Shown here: positions 27,095 to 36,416 of the stretch, piece by piece
Numbering within the stretch: position 1 is the first letter of the stretch
Layout: every line of letters starts with the position of its first letter
Assembly: GCF_021401125.1 (NCBI RefSeq)
Contig: NZ_JACBFQ010000003.1
Coordinates: 124,001-188,000 of the forward strand
Length of the DNA: 64,000 bases
Origin: Xanthobacter sp. NM-59
GTDB lineage: Bacteria; Pseudomonadota; Alphaproteobacteria; Rhizobiales; Xanthobacteraceae
Direction: 5' to 3'
Program-made: the position numbers and the translations under genes
The notes under the pieces: model-generated
What the model saw: the letters and a program-made list of their open reading frames with translations, nothing else
What the model was told of the DNA's origin: nothing
The model's database searches: none

Positions 27095-27731
27095 TGAGGC
27101 GACCCTCCAGACGTTTGGAATACCAGGACAGCGGGAAGCAAAGGGCGAAGTAGATCAGCGCCACCAGCGAGTAGACGAGGAAGGGCTGGAAGGTGACGTT
27201 GTTGAGCATGGTGCCGGCCTTGGTCAGCTCCACGAAGCCGATGATGGAGGCGAGCGCCGTGCCCTTCACCACCTGCACCGAGAAGCCGACGGTGGGCGCC
27301 ACCGCAATCTTCAGCGCCTGGGGCAGGATGACGTAGCGCATCTGCTCCCAGTAGGTGAGCGCCAGGCTCTCAGAGGCCTCCCACTGGCCCTTGGGGATGG
27401 ATTCCACGCAGCCGCGCCAGATCTCGGCGAGGAAAGCGGAGGTCCAGAAGGTGAGCGCCAGCCAGGCCGCGACCCAGGGGCTCACCTCGATGTCGAACAA
27501 GGCAACGCCGAAGAAGAACAGGAAGAGCTGCATGAGCAGCGGCGTGCCCTGAAACAGCTCGATATAGCCGATGGACAGAACACGCAGCGTCTTGCTGTGA
27601 GAGACACGGGCCAGCAGCAGCAAAAGCCCCACGAAGCCGCCGCTGACGAAGGCGATGAGCGACAGAAGAATGGTCCAGCGCGTCGCCAGCAGCAGGTTTT
27701 GCAGGATGATCCAGAAGCTGAAATCGCTCAT
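27081..27731 (-). CDS. Polar amino acid ABC transporter permease (HisM/GlnP-like), second
   Basis: 216 residues with about five membrane helices, starting MSDFSFWIILQNLLLATRWT. The family motif for ATPase contact reads SLALTYWEQMRYVILPQALKIA. Start ATG 27731 is preferred because GGGTGAGGG directly precedes it; GTG 27740 is possible. Five nucleotides separate it from the other permease gene, and the pair presumably forms a heterodimeric channel. Confidence 0.9.
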   Translation of the reverse strand: MSDFSFWIILQNLLLATRWTILLSLIAFVSGGFVGLLLLLARVSHSKTLRVLSIGYIELFQGTPLLMQLFLFFFGVALFDIEVSPWVAAWLALTFWTSAFLAEIWRGCVESIPKGQWEASESLALTYWEQMRYVILPQALKIAVAPTVGFSVQVVKGTALASIIGFVELTKAGTMLNNVTFQPFLVYSLVALIYFALCFPLSWYSKRLEGRLNVAR

Positions 27732-27736
27732 GGCCC

Positions 27737-28399
27737 TCACCCTTTCGGGAACATCGCCCGGCCGATGCCGCGCAGAAGCGCGCGCAGGCCAATGGCGAGC
27801 AGGAGATAGAGAAAGGCGGCGACGATATAGACCTCAAACGCCCGGAAGTTCCGCGACTGGATATAGTTGGCCGCGTAAGTGAGATCCTCCGCCGAGATCT
27901 GCGACACCACCGCCGAACCGAGCATCACAATGACGATCTGCGAGGACAGTGCTGGATAAACCTTCATGAGCGCCGGCTTCAGCACGATGTGGCGGAAGAT
28001 CTCCCACCGGCTCATGGCCAAGGAGGCGCCTGCCTCCAGATGGCCCTTGGGCACCGCCTCGATGCCGGCCCGGATGATCTCGGTGGAATAGGCGCCGAGA
28101 TTGATGACCATGGCAATGAAGGCGGCCACATCTTCCGACAACTTCACCCCCAGGGCCGGAAGCCCGAAGAAGATGAAGAAAAGCTGCACGATAAACGGCG
28201 TGTTGCGGATGATCTCCACATAGACCCGCGTCACCGCGCCGGCCCATTTCGGCCCGAAGGTGCGGGCCCAGGCCCCCGCCGTGCCGAGCGCGAGCCCCGC
28301 CACGGTGGAGGTGAGGGTGAGGACGATGGTGAACACCAGTCCCCGGGCGAACACATCCCAATAGGGAAGAAGATCGCCAAAGTTCAGTTGCTGGATCAC
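27737..28399 (-). CDS. Polar amino acid ABC transporter permease (HisQ/GlnP-like), first
   Basis: 220 residues, hydrophobic with about five helices, starting MIQQLNFGDLLPYWDVFARG. The EAA-type loop for ATPase docking reads ASLAMSRWEIFRHIVLKPAL, and NTPFIVQLFFIFFGLP matches PAAT permeases. It lies 35 nt downstream of the binding-protein gene and 5 nt upstream of the second permease. Confidence 0.9.
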   Translation of the reverse strand: MIQQLNFGDLLPYWDVFARGLVFTIVLTLTSTVAGLALGTAGAWARTFGPKWAGAVTRVYVEIIRNTPFIVQLFFIFFGLPALGVKLSEDVAAFIAMVINLGAYSTEIIRAGIEAVPKGHLEAGASLAMSRWEIFRHIVLKPALMKVYPALSSQIVIVMLGSAVVSQISAEDLTYAANYIQSRNFRAFEVYIVAAFLYLLLAIGLRALLRGIGRAMFPKG

Positions 28400-28434
28400 G
28401 GCTCCGCTCCCTGGCGATCAGCTGGGGTGCGGGC

Positions 28435-29235
28435 TCAGAAATTGGCGGGCAAGGGCGCCTTCAGCCAGGTTTCAGAGAATTTGGCCAGCGTGCCATCCGC
28501 CTTCGCCTTCGTGATGATCTCATTCACCTTGGCGAGCAGCGCCGGCTCATCCTTGTTCAGACCCACATAACAGGGGCTGTCCTTGATGACGAACTTCAAC
28601 TCCGGCTTGCGGCTGGGGCTCTTCTCCGCCACCGTGGCGGCCACCGTATTGCCGGTTGCGATATAGTCCACCTGGCCGGAAATGAAGGCGGAAACGGTGG
28701 CGTTGTTGTCCTCGAAGCGCTTTACCGTGGCGTCAGCGGGGGCGAGCTTGGTCAGCTCCTGTTCCTCGATGGCGCCGCGCGTGGCGCCCACCGTCTTGCC
28801 CGAGAGGCCCGCCGCCGCTGTCACGCCGTCACCGTTCAGGCCATAGACGCCCGAGAAGAAGGGGGCGTAAGGCACGGAAAAGTCGATCACCTTCTCCCGC
28901 TCGGGATTCTTGCCTAGGCTGGAGATGACCAGATCCACCTTGTGGGTCTGCAGATAGGCGATGCGGTTGGCGCTGGTGACGGGAACGAGCTGCGCCTTCA
29001 CGCCCAATTGCTTGGCGATGTAATTGGCCATGTCGATGTCATAGCCGCGCGGCTGAAGGTCCGGCCCCACCGAGCCGAAGGGCGCGAAGTCCTGCGGCAC
29101 CGCGATGCGGATCACCTTCGCCTTCTCGATCTCGGCGAGCGTATCGGCCTGGGCCGGCAGAGCGGCGGAGGCGAAGACCGCGCCGGCAAGGGCGAGAGCC
29201 GTGCATTTGGCGGCAGCGCGCATGACCATGTTCAT
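28435..29235 (-). CDS. Polar amino acid ABC transporter substrate-binding protein
   Basis: 266 residues. A signal peptide (RAAAKCTALALAGAVFASAALPAQA) directs it to the periplasm. The SBP family 3 signature is clear: IRIAVPQDFAPFGSVGPD, GYDIDMANYIAKQLG, LVISSLGKNPEREKVIDFSVPY. Start ATG 29235 has GGATAAGG upstream with suitable spacing; ATG 29244 is possible. First gene of the five-gene unit (binding protein, two permeases, ATPase, hydrolase), divergent from the LysR gene 141 nt away. Confidence 0.92.
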   Translation of the reverse strand: MNMVMRAAAKCTALALAGAVFASAALPAQADTLAEIEKAKVIRIAVPQDFAPFGSVGPDLQPRGYDIDMANYIAKQLGVKAQLVPVTSANRIAYLQTHKVDLVISSLGKNPEREKVIDFSVPYAPFFSGVYGLNGDGVTAAAGLSGKTVGATRGAIEEQELTKLAPADATVKRFEDNNATVSAFISGQVDYIATGNTVAATVAEKSPSRKPELKFVIKDSPCYVGLNKDEPALLAKVNEIITKAKADGTLAKFSETWLKAPLPANF

Positions 29236-29344
29236 GGAAGACATCCTTATCCCCGAAACAGCCTGGAAGGTCGCCCGTGTCGCCAGGGGGAATGCCCCTC
29301 GGTGCCGAGCGTTGATGCGACTGTCGCTCCGGCGTATGAATATG

Positions 29345-29360
29345 TCCAATATATGATTGA
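29345..29360. promoter_or_regulatory. Candidate LysR-type binding site
   Basis: TCCAATATATGATTGA contains CAAT at 29347-29350 and ATTG at 29356-29359 as inverted arms, an imperfect dyad of the kind LysR proteins bind. It lies 17 nt before the LysR start and about 110 nt before the divergent binding-protein start, fitting autoregulation and control of the importer operon. Confidence 0.4.
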
Positions 29361-29376
29361 ACTAGATTGATATGCC

Positions 29377-30276
29377 ATGGATATTGATCTGAGACAGCTG
29401 CGCTATTTCCTGGCGGTGGCGGAGGAGCTCTCCTTCACCCGCGCGGCGCAGCGCCTGAACATGTCGCAGCCGCCCCTTTCCCAGGCCATCGCCCAATTGG
29501 AGGCGGGGTTGAAGACGCGCCTGTTCGCCCGCACCAGCCGGCGCGTGGAGCTGACCGCCGCCGGCCAGGAGATGGAGGCCCAGGCGCGCGCCCTGCTGGC
29601 CCAGGCGGAACGGGCACAGCAGCAGGTGATGTCCGTGGGCGCGGGCCACTCGGGCAAGATCGAGATCGGCGCCACCGGCACCATTTTGCGCGGCGGCCTT
29701 GCCCGCTGGCTCGCCGACTACCGGCGCCAGGCGCCGCAGGTGCGCACGGTGATTTACGAGCAGGCCCCCGCCCTGCAGGTGAAGGACGTGCTGGAGCACC
29801 GCACCGACATCAGCTTCAACCGCACCGACATCGGCCTGGACCGCTCAGTGGCCCGGCACCCGGAGCTGGGCTGCACCCTGGCGTGGCGCGAAAGCATCTC
29901 GGTGATCCTGCCCCTCGGCCACGCGCTCGCCGCGCAGCCCGTGGTGGCCCTCGCGGATCTGGCCGACGACGAACATGTGATGCTGCACCCTGAATCTTCG
30001 GAATTCGCGCGCTATATCCAGAGAAGCTGCGTGGAAGCCGGCTTTCTGCCGCGGGTTTCGCAGCAGGTGGTGGATTCCCAGTCCATTCCCAGCCTCATCG
30101 CCGCCGGCTTCGGGGTGGCCCTGGTGCCATCCTCCACCGCGCGCTTCACCAGCGACGAGGTGGTGTTCCGCCCAGTCACGCCGGTTTTGGTGGCAGATGT
30201 ATACATGATCTATCGCCTGCGGGAGCAATCCCCTGCCGTCCACGAATTCCTGCGCTGGCGGAGTGAATCACTCTAA
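29377..30276 (+). CDS. LysR-family transcriptional regulator
   Basis: 299 residues, standard length. Winged helix-turn-helix at 1-60 (DLRQLRYFLAVAEELSFTRA, RLNMSQPPLSQAIAQLEAGL, LFARTSRRVELTAAG), then a substrate-binding-like effector domain (about 90-295). It is divergent from the amino-acid importer/hydrolase operon and so probably activates it in response to the imported compound or a product. The dyad near 29345-29360 would be its site. Confidence 0.9.
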   Translation: MDIDLRQLRYFLAVAEELSFTRAAQRLNMSQPPLSQAIAQLEAGLKTRLFARTSRRVELTAAGQEMEAQARALLAQAERAQQQVMSVGAGHSGKIEIGATGTILRGGLARWLADYRRQAPQVRTVIYEQAPALQVKDVLEHRTDISFNRTDIGLDRSVARHPELGCTLAWRESISVILPLGHALAAQPVVALADLADDEHVMLHPESSEFARYIQRSCVEAGFLPRVSQQVVDSQSIPSLIAAGFGVALVPSSTARFTSDEVVFRPVTPVLVADVYMIYRLREQSPAVHEFLRWRSESL

Positions 30277-30805
30277 ACTTGGCGCGAATTTTGGCTAACT
30301 TCCGCAAAGTAATCACCCACATGGACCGTGAGAGCCCTGAGACACAAGCGCGCATATGGTCACTTTCACACGAGGAAACACTCAATATATTTGTTTGATC
30401 CATATCAAATAAAATATATTCTCAAAACATAAGCCACCTCAACATGACCCACACGACAACAACCCTTTCCGATGGTGCTGCAACGGGGGCATCCGGGCAA
30501 GGTTGCGGGTGACATAGTGGGGCGCGGCCGCGCGAAAGACATCGCCTGCGGAAGACGACGCGGGGCCGCGGGTGAAGCCACCACCAGCCATTGCCAGCCG
30601 ATCCCAGCACCTGCGGACGAGGTCGGGCGGCTTGCCGCGACCAGATCCACGAGCCGCCCCTTCCGCGCTCCGGCTGGGTGCTTGCGCTTCCCCATGGAGC
30701 AAAACTATCGTCAGGGGAAAATATTGCGCAACTTGAACCGGCGTGGCGCGGGGCATTCCGGATGCCCGGCACCGTTTTCCGCCGCTCCACATAAGGGTCA
30801 TCACC
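30277..30805. other. Long intergenic region with an FNR-type box
   Basis: 529 bases between the LysR gene and the globin-coupled cyclase. The left third (30290-30450) is unusually AT-rich for this genome and contains the box at 30395-30408. A 22-codon frame starts at ATG 30444 (MTHTTTTLSDGAATG...) but has no ribosome site; it may be a decayed gene start. The rest (30480-30790) shows no supported reading frame. A small RNA or long leader is possible. Confidence 0.4.
30395..30408. promoter_or_regulatory. FNR/FixK-type box
   Basis: TTGAT-CCAT-ATCAA is an exact match to the FNR/FixK consensus TTGAT-N4-ATCAA, extended by T and A on the flanks (TTTGAT/ATCAAA). It lies about 400 nt before the globin-coupled diguanylate cyclase start, with AT-rich sequence just to the right. 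Confidence 0.7.
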
Positions 30806-32179
30806 ATGCAGAGCTCCGATCTCAACGGGCCGGTGGCAAACTGGTACGCGCGCCCGGAGGCCGCCTCGGACACGCACGCCATCATCGAAAAGCTCATGAC
30901 CACCCATGCGACGAAGCTGGTGGGCATCTTCTATGAGACGTTCATGGAGGATCCGGAGGGCGCCAATTTCCTGAGCCACCAGATGGTGGAAACGCGCTTG
31001 GTCCATTCCCTCAAGCAATGGCTGCTGGATCTGTTCGCGGCCCCGGAGGCCGAGACCCAGAGGAAGATCGGCGAGGTGCATGCCCGCATCAAGCTGCCAT
31101 TTGGCCTCGTCATCAAGGGCGCGGCCCTGTTGAAGGCCGAAATGGCCGACCTTCTGGTGAAAAGCGACCTGGACCGTGCCGGCCTGGCCTCAGCCATGGT
31201 CTTCGTGGATGCGCGGATGGACTGGGCCATGGGCCTCATGAGCGAGGCCTACATGCAGGGCTCCATGCGCCGCGCCCAGGTGGACGAGGCGTTCCGGCTG
31301 TTCGCCGTAGGGCAGGATGTGTCGGTGACGCGCGAAACGCAGAATGCCGCCCTGATGGAGTGGCTGCAATCGGTGCTGTTTCCGCTGCTCGATTCCAGCT
31401 CCAATGCCAACCTTATGCCCCTCGGCAAATCGCCCTTCGGCCTGTGGTTCCACCACCGCGCGGGCCTCATCTTCCAGGGTGCGCCGGGGCTTGAGGTCAT
31501 CTATGGCAACCTGAAGCAGATCGACAACATCGTGCTGCCCAAGCTGCATGAGGCGCGGACCAAGGGCGGCGAGGAGCTGCGCCTGCAACTGGCACGGCTG
31601 CGCGCACTGGTGGATGAGATCAAGTTCGTGCTGGGAGACCTGTTTCAGGGCATCGCCGGGGTCGAGGGCGGGCGTGACCCGCTCACCCGCGCGCTCAACC
31701 GGCGCTTTCTGCCCACCATTCTCGGGCGCGAGATCTCCATCGCCGCCACCACCGGTTCGCCGTTCACCATCCTCATGGTGGACGTGGACCACTTCAAGCA
31801 GATCAACGACCGCTGGGGCCATTCCACGGGCGACTTGGTGTTGCAGCAGGTGGCCGATGTGGTGATGGACACCGTGCGCTTCAACGATTTCGTCTTCCGC
31901 TATGGCGGCGAGGAGTTCCTGATCGCACTGGTGGAAGCCAAGGTGGAGGAAGGCTTCGACATCGCCGAGCGGGTGCGCACCCGCCTCGCCGAGCGCCAGC
32001 TGCGCCTTTCCGATGGCAGCCACATTCAGGTCACCGCCTCCATCGGCGTGGCCACCTATGGCGGCCACCCGGATTACGTCCAGCTTGTGGATGCCGCCGA
32101 CCGCGCCCTCTATGCCGCCAAGCGCAGCGGCCGCAACCGCACCATCATCGCCCAGGAGGCTCCCGCCGGCGTGGCGTAG
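30806..32179 (+). CDS. Globin-coupled oxygen-sensing diguanylate cyclase (DosC/HemDGC-like)
   Basis: 457 residues, cytoplasmic. An N-terminal sensor globin (about 15-165) binds heme: proximal His92 lies in IGEVHARIKLPF and Tyr43 in FYETF occupies the position of the distal Tyr43 known in E. coli DosC. A helical middle domain follows (about 170-285), then a GGDEF domain (about 290-450) with the active-site loop GGEEF at 367-371 and an intact RxxD inhibitory site (RFND, 358-361) five residues before it. It should make cyclic di-GMP from GTP under oxygen control. Start ATG 30806 has AAGGG 8 nt upstream. No phosphodiesterase partner is adjacent, and it appears monocistronic. Confidence 0.92.
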   Translation: MQSSDLNGPVANWYARPEAASDTHAIIEKLMTTHATKLVGIFYETFMEDPEGANFLSHQMVETRLVHSLKQWLLDLFAAPEAETQRKIGEVHARIKLPFGLVIKGAALLKAEMADLLVKSDLDRAGLASAMVFVDARMDWAMGLMSEAYMQGSMRRAQVDEAFRLFAVGQDVSVTRETQNAALMEWLQSVLFPLLDSSSNANLMPLGKSPFGLWFHHRAGLIFQGAPGLEVIYGNLKQIDNIVLPKLHEARTKGGEELRLQLARLRALVDEIKFVLGDLFQGIAGVEGGRDPLTRALNRRFLPTILGREISIAATTGSPFTILMVDVDHFKQINDRWGHSTGDLVLQQVADVVMDTVRFNDFVFRYGGEEFLIALVEAKVEEGFDIAERVRTRLAERQLRLSDGSHIQVTASIGVATYGGHPDYVQLVDAADRALYAAKRSGRNRTIIAQEAPAGVA

Positions 32180-32340
32180 GCCACTGGCCGGCGCCGCCCC
32201 GCGCCAGGCGAGGGGCGCGGCGCTGGCCCTCGGCGGCATTTCGTTGTAGCGGTGGATCATCGTCGGCACGGCAGGACTCATCCTCCTGGCAGTGCCGGCG
32301 GGCCGCGCCCCTTTCCCGTCCATGCGGAAAAGATGATCCC

Positions 32341-32880
32341 ATGGTGAAATCCTCTCCTGAAGACGCCGAGGCCCCGAAGAGCAGCGGAAAAGGCGGCCCG
32401 TCGCAGCGGGAGTGGCGCATCCAGGACCTGGAGGAGCGCCCGGGCTTCCTCATCCGGCGCCTGCACCAGATCCACCTGGCCCTTTTCAACGAGGAATGCT
32501 CCGCCGAGCGCATCACGCCCGTGCAGTATTCCGTGCTCACCGCCCTCGACCAGATGGGAACGGTGGAACAGATCGCCCTGTCGCGCGCCGTCGGCCTCGA
32601 CCGCACCAACATTGCCGATGTGGTGGCGCGCCTTGAAACGCGTGGCCTCATCACCCGCACCATCTCGCCACGCGACCGCAGGATGAAGCTGGTGAGCCTC
32701 ACCGAAGCCGGCCGCGCCTTGCTGGAGCGGGTGCAGGACAGCGCCGCCCGCGCCCATGAACGCACCGTCGCCGCCCTGCCGCCCGAGGAACGCGAGCGCT
32801 TCCTCAAGTCCCTGCGCCTGCTGGTGGCCGCCAATAACGACATCAGCCGCTCGCCCGTGGGCGGTCTCGGCGAGCCCTGA
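32341..32880 (+). CDS. MarR-family transcriptional regulator
   Basis: 179 residues. A polar N-terminal arm of about 30 residues precedes a winged helix-turn-helix core: TPVQYSVLTALDQMGTVEQI, LSRAVGLDRTNIADVVARLE, then the wing ISPRDRRMKLVSLTEAG. Dimerisation helices lie at both ends. GGAAAAGAT upstream is a moderate ribosome site. Same strand as the following GMC/ALDH/ABC cluster and upstream of it by 389 nt, so it may repress that cluster, but no operator can be assigned. Confidence 0.88.
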   Translation: MVKSSPEDAEAPKSSGKGGPSQREWRIQDLEERPGFLIRRLHQIHLALFNEECSAERITPVQYSVLTALDQMGTVEQIALSRAVGLDRTNIADVVARLETRGLITRTISPRDRRMKLVSLTEAGRALLERVQDSAARAHERTVAALPPEERERFLKSLRLLVAANNDISRSPVGGLGEP

Positions 32881-33269
32881 GCGCCAGGCTTCGGGCGCGC
32901 CCGCTTATGGCTTGAGCCGCCCCCGCACCGCCAACAGAGCGGCGTGCCGCGTGCTTGCCCGCCAGCTCTCCCACCTGCGTTCCCAACCGCCGCGCCCCTG
33001 CGCGGACGCCGCCGTGCCACGGCCTGGTGACGCCGTTTTCACCACGGCATCGCATCGTGCACGCAAAAGCGACGCATTATGCGCATCTTGTAAGCAGAGC
33101 AGCTCGCGCGGCTTAGCGCCGCCGCCGGCCCCCATCCTCACATTTCTGCGCAAGCCCTTGCCGGCTCTGCCTTTTGGCCGCCGACCGGATGGATGGCACA
33201 CTGCATGCAATAGTTCGGCGGTATACTGATGATTTTCCGCGAACGCGGACATCGCGCAGGGAAATACTC
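32881..33269. other. Intergenic region upstream of the GMC/ALDH operon
   Basis: 389 bases with no supported gene. TATACT at 33222-33227 is a good -10 hexamer 42 nt before the GMC start and is embedded in the palindrome GTATAC (33221-33226); TGCATGCA at 33202-33209 is a second 8-bp palindrome close to the expected -35 position. Together they look like a promoter overlapped by a repressor site. Confidence 0.45.
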
Positions 33270-34883
33270 ATGCTTGATGCGCCGGCCTTCCAGGAAGGCT
33301 TCGATATTGTGGTCTGCGGCGCGGGAGCCGCCGGATGCGTGGTGGCGGGGCGGCTTGCAGCCGACCTCCACCTCAAGGTCCTGCTGCTGGAAGCCGGCGG
33401 TGAAGGCGACGTTGAGGAGGTGCGTAACCCCCGCATCTGGATGCGCAACATCGCCTCGGAGCGCGATTGGGACTTCCGCTCAGAGCCCTGCACCGGCCTC
33501 AATGGCCGCCGCGCGCCCCTGCCCATGGGCCGGGTGATGGGCGGCGGGTCGGCCATCAATGGCCTGGTCTGGGCGCGCGGGCACAAGAGCGATTTCGACC
33601 TGTGGGCCGCCGAGAGCGGCGATGCGGGCTGGAGCTATGAATCCGCCGTCGCCATCTACAAGCGCATCGAGGAGTGGGACGGCCCCGCCTCGCCTTTGCG
33701 CGGCACGAACGGCCCCATGCGCATCACCTTGCCGGAAAACCCCATTCCGGTGGTGCACGGCCTGTTGGACGCGGCCGAGGAACAGGGCATTCCCAAGGTC
33801 GCGGACCACAATGCCGAGGCCCTGGCCGGTGACGGCTGCGCCGCCATCGCCAATGTGAACATCGCCCGCGACGGCTCGCGCATCACCACCGCCTCGGCCT
33901 ATGTGGCCCCGCGCCGCCACCAGCCGAACCTCACCGTGGTCACCGGCGCCCGCGTGCGGCGCGTGAGCATCGAGAACGGCCGCGCCACGGCGGTGGAGTT
34001 CGACCGGGGCGGGGCCGTGCACACGGTGCGGGCACGGCACGAGGTGGTGCTGTCCCTGGGCGCCATCAACACCGCCAAGGTGCTGATGCAGTCCGGCATC
34101 GGCAATGCCGCGCACCTCAAGCAATTCGGCATTCCGCTGGCCCGGCATCTGCCGGGCGTGGGGCAGAATCTTCAGGATCACATCCTGGTGGCGGGCTGCG
34201 TGTTCGAATATCGAACCCCCGAGCCGCCGCGAAACAACTCGGCCGAGTTCACTTTCTTCTGCAAAAGCGACCCGTCTTTGCCCGCGCCGGATCTCCAGCC
34301 CATGCTGGAGGAGTGCGCCTTCGGCTCCGAGATCACCCGGCCCGCTTACAATCTGCCGGTGGACCCCGCCCACGCCTTCACCCTTGCGCCCGGCCTGCTG
34401 CGGCCCAAGAGCCGGGGCCAGGTGCTGCTGACCGGCGCCGGCCCGGACGATGCGCTGCGCATCGAGGCCAATTTCCTGAGCGCGGAAGAGGATGTGACAG
34501 CCCTCATCCGCTGCATCGAGATCTGCCGCGCCATGGGCCATTCGGAAGCGCTGAAGCCGTTCGTGAAACGCGAGCTGATGCCCGGCCCGCTGGACCCGGC
34601 GGAGATGGTGACCTTCCTGCGCAATGCCGCCGGCACCTATTTCCACGCCACCTGCACCGCCAAGATGGGTCGCGACGAGATGGCCGTGGTGGACGGCTCG
34701 CTGAAGGTCCACGGCATCGCCGGCCTGCGGGTGGCCGATGGCTCTATCATGCCCGCCATCGCCGGCGGCAACACGCTGGCGCCCTGCGTGCTCATCGGCG
34801 AGCGCGCAGCCGATCTCATCGCCCGCGACCTTTCCTCATCCTCCTCCCTGAAAGCCCCGGAATGCGACGGAGCCTGCGCATGA
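33270..34883 (+). CDS. GMC-family FAD-dependent alcohol oxidoreductase
   Basis: 537 residues. FAD Rossmann motif CGAGAAGCVVAGRL near 17-30, ATG-loop PMGRVMGGGSAINGLVWARG, second signature GAINTAKVLMQSGIG, active-site His459 in YFHATCTAKMG and partner Asn501 in GGNTLAPC. It oxidises an alcohol to an aldehyde with FAD; choline-, isethionate- and aryl-alcohol-type members all share these features, so substrate is open. AGGGAA precedes ATG 33270. It overlaps the aldehyde dehydrogenase by 4 nt (ATGA), so alcohol to aldehyde to acid is the likely route, fed by the ABC importer downstream. Confidence 0.88.
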   Translation: MLDAPAFQEGFDIVVCGAGAAGCVVAGRLAADLHLKVLLLEAGGEGDVEEVRNPRIWMRNIASERDWDFRSEPCTGLNGRRAPLPMGRVMGGGSAINGLVWARGHKSDFDLWAAESGDAGWSYESAVAIYKRIEEWDGPASPLRGTNGPMRITLPENPIPVVHGLLDAAEEQGIPKVADHNAEALAGDGCAAIANVNIARDGSRITTASAYVAPRRHQPNLTVVTGARVRRVSIENGRATAVEFDRGGAVHTVRARHEVVLSLGAINTAKVLMQSGIGNAAHLKQFGIPLARHLPGVGQNLQDHILVAGCVFEYRTPEPPRNNSAEFTFFCKSDPSLPAPDLQPMLEECAFGSEITRPAYNLPVDPAHAFTLAPGLLRPKSRGQVLLTGAGPDDALRIEANFLSAEEDVTALIRCIEICRAMGHSEALKPFVKRELMPGPLDPAEMVTFLRNAAGTYFHATCTAKMGRDEMAVVDGSLKVHGIAGLRVADGSIMPAIAGGNTLAPCVLIGERAADLIARDLSSSSSLKAPECDGACA

Positions 34884-36355
34884 ATCCCGCTTCCTATGAC
34901 GTCATCGACGGCGTTCGCACCTACAAGCTGTTCATCAATGGCGAGTGGGTCGCCTCCAGCCGCAACATCACGGCCGACAGCATCAACCCGGCCGATGGCA
35001 GCCTGTTCGCCCGCACCCAGCAGGCCGGCGCCGCCGAGGTGACGCGCGCCATCGAGGCCGCCCACGAGGCATTCGCGGCCTGGGGCTCCAGCCTCGCCAG
35101 CACCCGCGAGAAGATGCTGCTGAAGGTCGCCGACGTGATCGAGCAGCGCACCCCCGAGATCCGCGACATGCTGATCGACGAATGCGGCTCGGTGTTCAAC
35201 AAGGCCCTGTGGGAGATCGACTACGTCACCGACTGCCTGCGCAGCGCCGCCGGCGACGTGCGTCATGTGATGGGCGAGACCATGCCCGTCACCCAGCCGG
35301 GACAGATCTCCATGTCGGTGCGCCGGCCACTGGGCGTGGTGGCGGGCATCGCGCCGTTCAATTCGCCCTTCCTGCTCTCCATGAAGAAGATCGCGTTCGC
35401 GCTCGCGGCCGGCAACACCTTCGTGCTGAAGCCCTCGGAGGAGACGCCCATTTCCGGCGCTCTCATCGCCGATCTGTTCGAGGAAGCGGGCCTGCCGGCC
35501 GGCGTGCTGAACGTGGTGCCGGGCGTGCCCGCCGAGGTGGGCGACATCATGATGGCCGACCCGCGGGTGAAGCTCGTCACCTTCACCGGCTCCACCCGCA
35601 CGGGCCGCCACCTGGCGGTGGAAGCGGCCAAGCATCTCAAGAAGTTCTGCCTGGAAATGGGCGGCAAGAGCCCGCTCATCGTGCTGAAGGACGCGGACCT
35701 GGACTATGCGGTGAATGCGGCCGCCTTCGGCGTGTTCCTGCACCAGGGCCAGGTGTGCATGGCCAATTCCAAGGTGATCGTGGAAGCCCCCATCTTCGAC
35801 GCCTTCGTGGAGCGCTTCGTGGCCAAGGCGAAGACCGTTCCGGTGGGCCACCCGCGCGACACCACCTCGGTCATCGGCCCGCTGATCCGCGAGAGCCAGT
35901 GCGCCTTCATCGACACCCAGCTCGCCGATGCCAGGGAAAAGGGCGCCCAGGTGCTCACCGGCGGCACCCATGAGGGCCGCTATTTCCAGCCCACCGTGCT
36001 CTCCGGCGTCACGGCAGACATGCGGATCTACCACGAGGAGAGCTTCGGCCCCGTGGTCTCCATCATCCGCGTGGCCGACGCCGAGGAGGCGCTGAAGGTG
36101 GCCAACGACACCGCCTATGGCCTGTCCGCTGCCGTCATCACCAACGACCTGCAGAAGGCGTTCGACCTCTCTTTGCGGCTGGAATCCGGAATGGTGCACG
36201 TGAACGACTGCACCATCTCCGACGAGCCCCATGTGCCGTTCGGCGGCGTGAAGAATTCCGGCTTCGGCCGCGAAGGCGGGCGCTCGTCCTGGGAAGAGCT
36301 GACCGAGCAGAAGTGGATCACCATCCAGATGGGCCAGCGCGAATTTTCTTTCTGA
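34880..36355 (+). CDS. NAD(P)-dependent aldehyde dehydrogenase
   Basis: 491 residues, standard ALDH superfamily. Catalytic Cys293 lies in HQGQVCMANS and the general-base Glu259 in LEMGGKSP; the cofactor motif TFTGSTRTGRHLA and the C-terminal HVPFGGVKNSGFGREGG are intact. The start at 34880 is set by ATGA overlap with the GMC gene. The benzaldehyde/vanillin-type pattern (EESFGPVVSI, IAPFNSPFLLS) suggests a general or aromatic aldehyde substrate, but this is weak evidence. Cytoplasmic. Confidence 0.9.
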   Translation: MNPASYDVIDGVRTYKLFINGEWVASSRNITADSINPADGSLFARTQQAGAAEVTRAIEAAHEAFAAWGSSLASTREKMLLKVADVIEQRTPEIRDMLIDECGSVFNKALWEIDYVTDCLRSAAGDVRHVMGETMPVTQPGQISMSVRRPLGVVAGIAPFNSPFLLSMKKIAFALAAGNTFVLKPSEETPISGALIADLFEEAGLPAGVLNVVPGVPAEVGDIMMADPRVKLVTFTGSTRTGRHLAVEAAKHLKKFCLEMGGKSPLIVLKDADLDYAVNAAAFGVFLHQGQVCMANSKVIVEAPIFDAFVERFVAKAKTVPVGHPRDTTSVIGPLIRESQCAFIDTQLADAREKGAQVLTGGTHEGRYFQPTVLSGVTADMRIYHEESFGPVVSIIRVADAEEALKVANDTAYGLSAAVITNDLQKAFDLSLRLESGMVHVNDCTISDEPHVPFGGVKNSGFGREGGRSSWEELTEQKWITIQMGQREFSF

Positions 36356-36416
36356 CCCCTGACCTCAATCCTTTCCCCAGCTGCCCGAGCGCAGCCTCAA
36401 CACAGGACCGTTGCGC

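Noticed and set aside
30405-30695. 96-codon minus-strand open frame in the LysR-cyclase gap
   Set aside because: No ribosome site, composition like a shadow frame, and no recognisable domain.
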